Below are positions 55,395 to 64,000 of a stretch of 64,000 bases of DNA, piece after piece. Within the stretch, counting starts at the first letter, position 1. Each line of letters begins with the position of its first letter. The notes under the pieces are model-generated. The model worked only from the letters and a program-made list of their open reading frames with translations, was not told where the DNA came from and ran no database searches. The position numbers and the translations under genes are program-made. The DNA is taken from the NCBI GenBank assembly GCA_034336665.1, contig CM067589.1, positions 1,311,720 through 1,375,719 on the forward strand. Reading direction: 5' to 3'. This DNA comes from Luscinia megarhynchos. Its lineage: Eukaryota; Chordata; Aves; Passeriformes; Turdidae.

Positions 55395-56590
55395 CAGGGC
55401 CGGGGCCTGGATGGATCTGGGGGCCCCCAAATCCCCCTGGATGGATCTGGGGGCCCCCAAATCCCCCTGGATCCTCCTGGATCCCCCCAAATCCCCCTGG
55501 ATGGATCTGTGGGCCCCCAAATCCCCCTGGATCCTCCTGGATCCCCCAAATCCCCCTGGATTGATCTGGGGGCCCCCAAATCTCCCCTGGATACCCCCGG
55601 ATCCCCCCAAATCCCCCTGGATTGATCTGGGTCCCCCCCAAATCCCCCTGGATGGATCTGGGTCCCCCAAATCCCCCTGGGTCCCCCCTGGATTGCTCTG
55701 AATTTCCCTGAATCCCTCTGAATCCCCCGAATTCCCCTGAATCCCCCTGAATTCCCCCAAAATCCCCTTTGGATCCAAAAATCCTCCCTGGATTGATCTG
55801 AATCTCCCCCAAATCCCCCTGGATCCCTCTGGACCCCCTGAATCCCCCCTGAATCCTCCCTGGATTGCTGTGAATCCCCCTGGATCCCCCTGAATCCCCC
55901 TTGGGTCCCCTGGGATCCCCCTGGATTGCTCTGAACCCCCCAAATCCCCCTGAATTCCCCCAAAATCCCCTTGGATCCCCCCTGAGTCCTCCCTGGATTG
56001 ATCTGAATCCCCCTGAATCCCTCTGGATTTCTCTGAACCCCCCCTGGATCCCCCCTGAATCCTCCCTGTATTTCTCTGGATCCCCCAAATCCCCCTGGAT
56101 CCCTCTGGACCCCCCTGGATCCCCCCTGAATCCCCCTGTATATCTCTGAATCCCCCGAATCCCCCTGAATCCCCTTAAATCCCTCTGGATCCCCCTGAAT
56201 CCTCCCTGTATTTCTCTGAATCCCCCCGAATCCCCCTGAATCCCCTCAAATCCCACTAGATCCCTCTGGATCCCCCTGTATTTGTCTGAATCCCCCCAGG
56301 ATTGCTGTGAATCCCCCCGAATCCCCCCAAAAATCCCCTGTATATCTCCGAATCCCCCTGTATTTCTCTGGATCCCCCCAAATCCCCCTGTATATCTCTG
56401 AATCCCCCCAAATCCCCCTGTATTTCTCTGGATCCCCCAAATCCCCCTGTATATCTCTGAATCCCCTGAATCCCCCTGGACCCCTCAATCCCCCCAAATC
56501 CCCTCGAATCCTCCTCGAATCCCCTCTGTATTTTCTCTGAATCCCCCCGAATCCCCCCGGATCCCTCTGAATCCCCCGAATCCCCCCCCA
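55395..56590. repeat. Minisatellite, 12-18 bp pyrimidine-rich units
   Basis: A 1.2-kb array of AATCCCCCTGGATCCCCCTG words with TGGATGGATCTGGGGGCCCC insertions on the left and TGTATTTCTCTGAATCCCCC on the right. Confidence 0.93.
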
Positions 56591-56599
56591 GACCGGACC

Positions 56600-57060
56600 C
56601 CCGGGGCCGGGCCCGGGCAGGCAGAGGCCAGCCCCGCTCCTCCTGCGCCCCAGGGAATGCGGGAGCCCGGCCCAGGGCCGGATCCCCACTCTGCGCCCCG
56701 GGCACCCCAGCCTTTGGCGTGCTCCCTGAGCAATCCCTACGAGTATCTCCTACAACCCGGCCAAGCCCCGGGGGTGCTCAGAAACCATCCCTGAAGGGGG
56801 GGTTTGTTCTAATTTCCTCCTTTTCCTCCCATCCCAGCCCCCCCAGTGCCCGATTGCTGCTCATGATTTATTTATCCCTCTGCCGGGGGACGAGGGGGGG
56901 CCCCGAATCTCGGCTGTAATTGCCGGGCTCCGATACCCTCGGCTGCCGCTGCAAATGTGCCCACTCAGCCGAAAGCCCTTCCTGGCCACTTCCCCGCTCT
57001 AATGGGGCCCATCAATAATTCAGGATAATGCGAGGGATGAGCCCGGGTTAATGGGAGCCG
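56600..57060. promoter_or_regulatory. Non-repetitive island, candidate conserved element
   Basis: The largest unique island in NGFR intron 2. It includes GAGTATCTCCTACAACCCGG, GATTGCTGCTCATGATTTAT, CGGCTGTAATTGCCGGGCTC, CTGCAAATGTGCCCACTCAG and CCATCAATAATTCAGGATAA. Mixed AT words in GC-rich sequence without coding frame suggest a conserved enhancer. Confidence 0.45.
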
Positions 57061-57099
57061 CGTGTGCCGCCCCGGGGCCGGCGCGGGGCCAGCAGCGCC

Positions 57100-58350
57100 C
57101 GGCGGCCACACCCCTGGGAGGGGCCCGGGGGGTTTTGGGGTACTGGGAGGGGTCCCTGTCCAGGGGCTGCTGAGGTTTGGGGTCCCTCCTGACCCACGGC
57201 ATCCCCGGATTTTGGGATTTCACACCCCCTGGGTTTTGGGGGTAGTGGGAGGGGTCCCTGTCCAGGGGCTGGTGAGGTTTGGGGGTCCCTCCCTGACCCA
57301 CGGCATCCCCGGATTTTGGGGATTTCACACCCCCTGGGGTTTTGGGGGTAGTGGGAGGGGTCCCTGTCCAGGGGCGGGTGAGGTTTGGGGTCCCTCCTGA
57401 CCCACGGCATCCCCGGATTTTGGGATTTCACACCCCTGGGAGGGGCCCGGGGTGGGTTTTGGGGTACTGGGAGGGGTCCCTGTCCAGGGGCTGGTGAGGT
57501 TTGGGGTCCCTCCTGACCCACGGCATCCCCGGATTTTGGGATTTCACACCCCTGGGAGGGGCCCGGGGGGTTTTGGGGTACTGGGAGGGGTCCCTGTCCA
57601 GGGGCTGGTGAGGTTTGGGGTCCCTCCTGACCCATGGCATCCCCGGATTTTGGGATTTCATAGGGATTGGGCGAGGTTTGAGGTCCATCCTCACCCAAGG
57701 CATTTTAGGATTTTGGGATTCCAGGGTCTGTGTGTGGTCTGAGGTCCCTCCTGACCCACGGCATCCCCGGATTTTGGGATTTCACATCCCTGGGAGGGGC
57801 CCGGGGGGTTTTGGGGTACTGGGAGGGGTCCCTGTCCAGGGGCTGGTGAGGTTTGGGGTCCCTCCTGACCCACGGCATCCCAGGATTTTGGGATTTCACA
57901 CCCCTGGGGTTTTGGGGGTAGTGGGAGGGGTCCCTGTCCAGGGGCTGGTGAGGTTTAGGGGTCCCTTCTGACCCACGGCATCCCAGGATTTTGGGATTTC
58001 ACAGCCCCTGGGAGGGGCCCGGGGGGTTTTGGGGTAGTGGGAGGGGTCCCTGTCCAGGGGCTGGTGAGGTTTGGGGTCCCTCTTGACCCAAGGCATCCCA
58101 GGATTTTGGGATTTCACACCCATGGGAGGGTACCTGGGTGGATTTTGGGGTACTGGGATTTGTCCCTGTCCAGGGGCTGGTGAGGTTTGGGGTCTCTGCT
58201 CTCCCAAGGCATTTCAGGATTTTAGGATTCCACACCCATGGGAGGGTACCCGGGTGGGTTTTGGAGTAGTGGGAGGGGTCCCTGTCCAGGGTCTGGTGAG
58301 GTTTAGGGTCCCTCCTGACCCACGGCATCCCAGGATTTTGGGATTCCACA
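57100..58350. repeat. Tandem repeat, about 105-118 bp unit, ten to eleven copies
   Basis: Copies contain TCCCTGTCCAGGGGCTGGTG, AGGTTTGGGGTCCCTCCTGA, CCCACGGCATCCCCGGATTT and TGGGATTTCACACCCCTGGG. Two incomplete copies near 57,660-57,740 lack the central block. Confidence 0.95.
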
Positions 58351-58359
58351 TCCCCCGGT

Positions 58360-58980
58360 GTCCTCTGACGATCCGGGGAAATCTCAGGAGGGGCGCAGGA
58401 CGCCCAGGCACAGTCACAGGGGGAAAATCCTGCGGGATCCGGGGGGGGATGGAGCTTCCATCCCTCCCGAGGGCTCTGGGTGCTTCATCCCCTGTGGAGC
58501 ATCCCAAAATCCCCATCCCAAACAGCTCCGCGCCCCGGGACGCTGCTGAGGGCTGGAATCGCCATTCCCGGCTCCATCCCTGCCCCTTCAGGGTCTGGCT
58601 CGTTCTCCACCATCCCCAGGGCAGGAATTTCCCTGGATGGGGGGACAGTGGGACGGGAGCAGCAGCTGCGCCCTCCAGGATGGCCCTGACCCCTCTTCCG
58701 GGGCTAAAAATATCCCAAATTCCTGCGGGAGCGCGCGGAGCCGGGCGCGGGATTGATTTCCCTGCCCGGCAGGATGAAACCGGAGCGCGGGGTCGGGCAG
58801 AGTCAGCGGTTCGGCGCTGTCACCTCCTGTCCCCGTCACTGCCCGAGGCGGGGACACGCGACACGCGGCCCCGGGGACCCCCGGCAGGATGCGGAGGGGA
58901 AAGCGATGGGGTGGGAGGGGCGGGGATGGCCCCGAGGGAGCGGCCGGAGGTCGGGAGTGGGAATAGAGGAGGAATTAGAG
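58360..58980. other. Unique intronic sequence
   Basis: GC-rich and non-repetitive, lying between two arrays. No supported exon or element. Confidence 0.5.
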
Positions 58981-58984
58981 CGGG

Positions 58985-59900
58985 GTGGGAGCGGGGAGAT
59001 GGGAATTGCGGCGGGGGTGTGGATGCGGTGGGGACGGGGAGATGTTAATGGGAATGGGGTGAGGAAATGGGGAAGATGTTAATGGGAATGGGAAGGGGAG
59101 GAATGGGATGAGGAAATGGGAATGGAATGAGGAGGTGGGAATGGGGAGATGTTAGTGGGAATGGGATGGAAATGGGGGAGATGTTAGTGGGAATGGGATG
59201 GAAATGGGAATGGGGAGATGTTAATGGGAATGGGATGGGAATGGGGAATGGAATGAGGAGGTGGGAATGGGGAGATGTTAGTGGGAATGGGATGGAAATG
59301 GGGAGTTGTTAATGGGAATGGGATGGAAATGGGGAGATGTTAATGGGAATGGGATTGGGAATGGGGAGATGTTAATGGGAATGGGATGAGGAAATGGGGA
59401 GATATTAACGGAATGGGATGGAAATGGGAATGGAATGAGGAGGTGGGAATGGGGAGATGTTAATGGGAATGGGATGGGAATGGGGGAGATATTAATGGGA
59501 ATGGGGTGAGGAAATGGGAATGGAATGAGGGAGGTGGGAATGGGGGAGATGACAGTGGGAATGGGATGAGGAAATGGAATGGGGAATGGAGGGAATGGGA
59601 AGAGGAAATGGAATGGGGAGAAATGGGAAATGGATGGAGGAATGGGAAATGGAGGAATGGGAATGCAGAGGAATGGGGGAAGATGTGGAATGGGAGATAG
59701 ACAGGGGATGGACGAAATGGGAATGGAGAGACAGTGGGAATGGATGGAGGGAAATGGGATGGGAATGGGATGAGGAAATGGAAATGGATGAGGAAATGGA
59801 ATGGGGAGACAGCATGGAATGGATATGGAAGGAATGGAAGGGGATGGGAAATGGAATGGATGGAGGAAATGGATGAGGAACAGACAGAATGGAATGGATG
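58985..59900. repeat. Minisatellite, GGGAATGGGATGGAAATGGG type
   Basis: Variable 16-40 bp units of GGGAATGGGATGGAAATGGG and GGGGAGATGTTAATGGGAAT; to the right it decays into GGAATGGA words that continue weakly to about 60,300. Confidence 0.92.
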
Positions 59901-60464
59901 GAGGAAATGGGAGACAAAGGAATCTGGGCCCCAGGGACACAGGAATGGAATGGAAGGAAGCAGAGCCGGAATGGACCCCAGCACGGAATGGAATGGACGG
60001 AGAACCAACGTGGAATGGCATGGAATGGAGCCCGGAAGGATGCCAGAGTGCCCAGGAAGCCCTGGAGTGGACGCACAGGAATGGAAGGAATGGCCCCAGA
60101 ATGGAATGGAGGAGCCGCCTGGGAATGGAAGGCACAACGGGAGTGGCCAGCAGCACTGGAGGGGCACAGAACTGGAATGGAAATGGACGGTGAGATGGAA
60201 TGGAAGGAGAAGCCGGAGGGCAGAACTGGAATGGAATGGATTCTGGAAGGTGCCAGAACTTGGAATTCCTGTGGGAATGGGGAGCCTGGAGGGTGCCAGG
60301 ACTGGGAATTTTTGAGAACACTTCACCTATTAACAACAAACCGAGCCTGCCTGACCCACAAACAAACCCACCCCTCTCCCCCTGACCCTGGAATCGCGCC
60401 CCACGCCCACAAACCACAACCCCGCGGCGCGGGGGGACAGCAGCAGCGCCTCCTGTCCCCGCAG

Positions 60465-60782
60465 GTGTCACCTTCTCGGACGCGGTGAGCGCCACGGAGC
60501 CGTGCCGGCCGTGCACGCAGTGCGGGGGGCTGCAGACGATGCTGGCCGTGTGTCCCGAGACGGACAGCGCCCAGTGTGCGTGCAGCGGGCAGTGCCGCTG
60601 AGCCAGGCGTGCAAGCGCGAAGCGAGGCGAGCAGCCCTGCCTGCGTGCGCAGAGGACACGGTGTGCGAGGATGCTCGCACGCCTGCACAGGAGGCAACTT
60701 GGATCCTGCCTGCCCTGCACCACCTGCGAGGAGAACGAGGTGCTGGTGCGAGTGCTCGACCACGGACGCGGGAGGGCCCGAG
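60465..60782 (+). pseudogene. NGFR: NGFR exon 3 (CRD2 to CRD4), disrupted in this sequence
   Basis: Acceptor CCCCGCAG then GTGTCACCTTCTCG, whose phase fits exon 2 exactly (Ser, then VTFSDAVSATEPCRPC). The frame reads through CRD2 (TQCGGLQTMLAVC, DSAQCAC) and stops at TGA 60,599. Further homology continues in other frames: AEDTVCED (60,650-60,672), GGNLDP (60,690-60,707), CLPCTTCEENEVLVR (about 60,709-60,751) and CSTTDA (about 60,753-60,770). Between CAC and TVCED only 74 bases are present where human has 102, and single or double base gaps follow near 60,673, 60,708 and 60,751. The candidate donor is GAG/GTGATG at 60,783; human exon 3 is longer. Exon identity is clear, but the reading frame is broken at least four times, either by assembly errors in GC-rich DNA or by genuine decay. 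Confidence 0.85.
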
Positions 60783-60839
60783 GTGATGGGGCGGAGCAGT
60801 GGGGCGATGTAGGTGGTAGAGGCCACGTCAGGGTGGACT

Positions 60840-61790
60840 TTGTCACAGGTGGGGCAGGGTATTAGGGCAGGTGTGACATTGGTACAGGTGTGACATTGGC
60901 ACTGGTGTGCGGGTATTGGTACAGGTGTGCTGGGATTGTCACAGGTGTGCTGGGATTGGGACAGGTATGCTGGGATTGTCACAGGTGTGCGGGCGTTGGG
61001 CAGGTGTGACATTGGCACAGGTGTGACATTGGCACAGGTGTGCTGGGATTGGGACAGGTGTGCGGGCATTGGACAGGTGTGACATTGGTACAGGTGTGCT
61101 GGGATTGGGACAGGTGTGCTGGGATTGGCACAGGTGTGCTGTGTCATTGTCACAGGTGTGCTGGCATTGGACAGGTGTGATATCGTCAAGGGTGTGCGGG
61201 CATTGGACGGGTGTGCGGGCAGTGGGCAGGCGTGGCATTGGACAGGTGTGCTGGGATTGGGACAGGTGTGCGGACATTGAACAGATGTGACATTGGTACA
61301 GGTGTGACATTGGCACTGGTGTGTGGGCATTGGACAGGTGTGACATTGGCACGGGTGTGACATTGGCACAGGTGTGGCATTGGACAGGTGTGACATTGGT
61401 ACAGGTGTGACATTGGGACGGGTGTGCTGTCAGTGTCACAGGTGTGCGGGTATTGGACAGGTGTGACATTGGCACAGGTGTGCTGGGATTGTCACAGGTG
61501 TGCGGGCGTTGGGCAGGTGTGCTGGCATTGTCACAGGTGTGCGGGCATTAGCACAGGTGTGACATTGGCACAGGTGTGACATTGGCACAGGTATGCTGGG
61601 ATTGTCACGTGTGTGTGGGCGGTGGGCAGGAGTGGCATTGGTACAGGTGTGACATCGGGACGGGTGTGCTGTCAGTGTCACAGGTATGTGGGCATTGGAC
61701 AGGTGTGACATTGTCAAGGGTGTGCGGGCGTTGGACAGGTGTGACATTGGCACAGGTGTGACATTGGCACTGGTGTGCTGGCATTGTCAC
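60840..61790. repeat. Minisatellite, 17-bp unit
   Basis: About 55 copies of CACAGGTGTGACATTGG with GTGCTGGGATTGTCA and GTGCGGGCATTGGA variants. CAGGTG E-box words recur in nearly every copy. Confidence 0.95.
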
Positions 61791-62245
61791 ACTGTGCTGA
61801 CATTGTCACACTGTGCAGTGTCATTGTCACACTGCTGTGTCATTGTCACGCTGAACAGTGTCATTGTCACAGCTCTGTCATGTCATTGTCACAGCTGTAC
61901 AGTGTCATTGTCACACCGTGCTGTGTCATTGTCACGGCTCTGCCATGTCCAGGGCGGCTGTGTCATTGTCACACTGTGCTGTGTCATTGTCACGGCTGTG
62001 TGGTGTCACTGTCACAGCTCTGTCATTGCCACGGCTGTGCCCTGTCCAGGGTGGCTGTGTCACTGTCGCGGCTCTGCTCTCCCTGTCACTGTCGCGACTC
62101 TGCTGTCGCTGTCGCGGCTCTGTTGTCACTGTCACAGTTCTGTTGTCACTGTCACAGTTCTGTTGTCCCTGTCGCAGTTCTGCTGTCACTGTCGCGGCTC
62201 TGCTGTCACTGTCACGGCTTTGCTGTCGCTGTCGCGACTCTGCTG
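61790..62245. repeat. Minisatellite, about 16-24 bp TGTCATTGTCAC units
   Basis: Copies of TGTGTCATTGTCACACTGTG on the left change into TCTGCTGTCACTGTCGCGGC on the right, an apparent gradient between two related units. Confidence 0.93.
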
Positions 62246-62254
62246 CCCCCGCTG

Positions 62255-62600
62255 GGGGGCCGGGTCCGGGTCCGGGTTCGGGTTCGGGTTCGGGTCCGGG
62301 TCTGGGTCCGTCTGGGAGTTCGAGTTCGGGTTCAGGGTCCGGGTCCGGGTCCGGAGTTCGAAGTTCAGGTCCGGGTTCGGAGTTCGAGTTCGGGGTTCAG
62401 GTCCGGGTCCGGGTCCGGGTCCGGGTCCGGAGTCCGGGTTCGATCGGGTCCGTCGGGTCCGGGTCCGGGTCTGGGATCCAGGGTCCCGGGTCCGGGTTGG
62501 GTCTGGGTCCGGGTCCGGTCCGGGTTCGGGTCCGGGTTCGGGTTCGGGTCCGGGTCCGGGTCCGGGTCCGGGTCCGGGTCCGGGTCCGGGGTGCGGCGCT
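62255..62600. repeat. Hexamer repeat GGGTCC/GGGTTC
   Basis: About 55 copies of the hexamers GGGTCC, GGGTTC and, less often, GGGTCT or GGAGTTC. Regular G3 runs on one strand give strong G-quadruplex potential. It resembles a telomere-type hexamer only in G-run spacing. Confidence 0.95.
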
Positions 62601-62689
62601 GGGATGTGCCGGGGAAAGGGGCTGGGGGTCCCTCGCAGTCACCGCCAGCATCCCGGGCACGGCTCCAGCCCCTCGGGAAAGGGGAAACG

Positions 62690-64000
<1,311 letters not shown>

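Larger units (their letters stand above)
54301..60464 (+). other. NGFR: NGFR intron 2
   Basis: About 6.2 kb, dominated by arrays at 54,650-54,900, 54,960-55,250, 55,395-56,590, 57,100-58,350 and 58,985-59,900. Unique segments at 56,600-57,060, 58,360-58,980 and 59,900-60,460 show no other exon. Confidence 0.85.

Noticed and set aside
56600..57060. A possible NGFR exon in the unique island
   Set aside because: No frame shows the cysteine spacing of p75NTR, and exons 2 and 3 join directly in phase.
62255..62600. Interstitial telomere sequence
   Set aside because: The hexamer is GGGTCC/GGGTTC, not TTAGGG, and no TTAGGG tracts flank it.

Overview
This is vertebrate nuclear DNA, most likely from a bird. 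Three recognisable, intron-split, conserved genes lie in an order I recall for the ZNF652-PHB1-NGFR block of amniotes: the 5' two thirds of ZNF652 (minus strand, about 225 to about 20,320), complete PHB1/prohibitin (minus strand, 25,517 to about 33,850) and the first three exons of NGFR/p75NTR (plus strand, 48,628 to the right edge). Very high local GC, short genes, CpG islands at each promoter and CR1-like retrotransposon tails (about 23,960, 31,290-32,440, 32,440) suit an avian microchromosome; a songbird is plausible but not shown. There is no operon, phage, CRISPR array or mobile gene cassette.

Layout. 1-8,544: ZNF652 exons with C2H2 zinc fingers, and introns largely made of private minisatellites. 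8,545-20,278: probable ZNF652 intron 1 with several arrays and unique AT-richer sequence. 19,980-21,250: CpG-island promoter with a candidate 5' leader exon. 21,250-24,200: intergenic, with a very regular 60-bp array. 24,200-33,063: PHB1, six coding exons, every long intron carrying one or more tandem arrays, and a locally duplicated 3' UTR. 33,560-34,060: PHB1 promoter with two CCAAT boxes, a GC box and three motifs like ZNF143/SBS sites. 34,080-47,900: PHB1-NGFR intergenic region, a near-continuous patchwork of arrays broken by short non-repetitive islands rich in TAAT/ATTA words, which I read as candidate regulatory elements. 47,900-48,900: NGFR CpG island and signal-peptide exon. 48,689-64,000: NGFR introns 1 to 3 with exons 2 and 3; later exons (transmembrane and death domain) lie beyond the window.

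The genes do not form a pathway: ZNF652 is a zinc-finger repressor, PHB1 a mitochondrial inner-membrane scaffold and NGFR a neurotrophin receptor. The points of interest are structural. Tandem duplications have copied two ZNF652 exon-intron boundaries into the adjacent introns, PHB1 exon 3 lacks two bases, NGFR exon 3 carries several small disruptions, and NGFR exons 1 and 2 do not agree in phase. The last three may be assembly errors and need read-level checks. I found no convincing new molecular system; the unusual feature is the density and gene-invading behaviour of the minisatellites.
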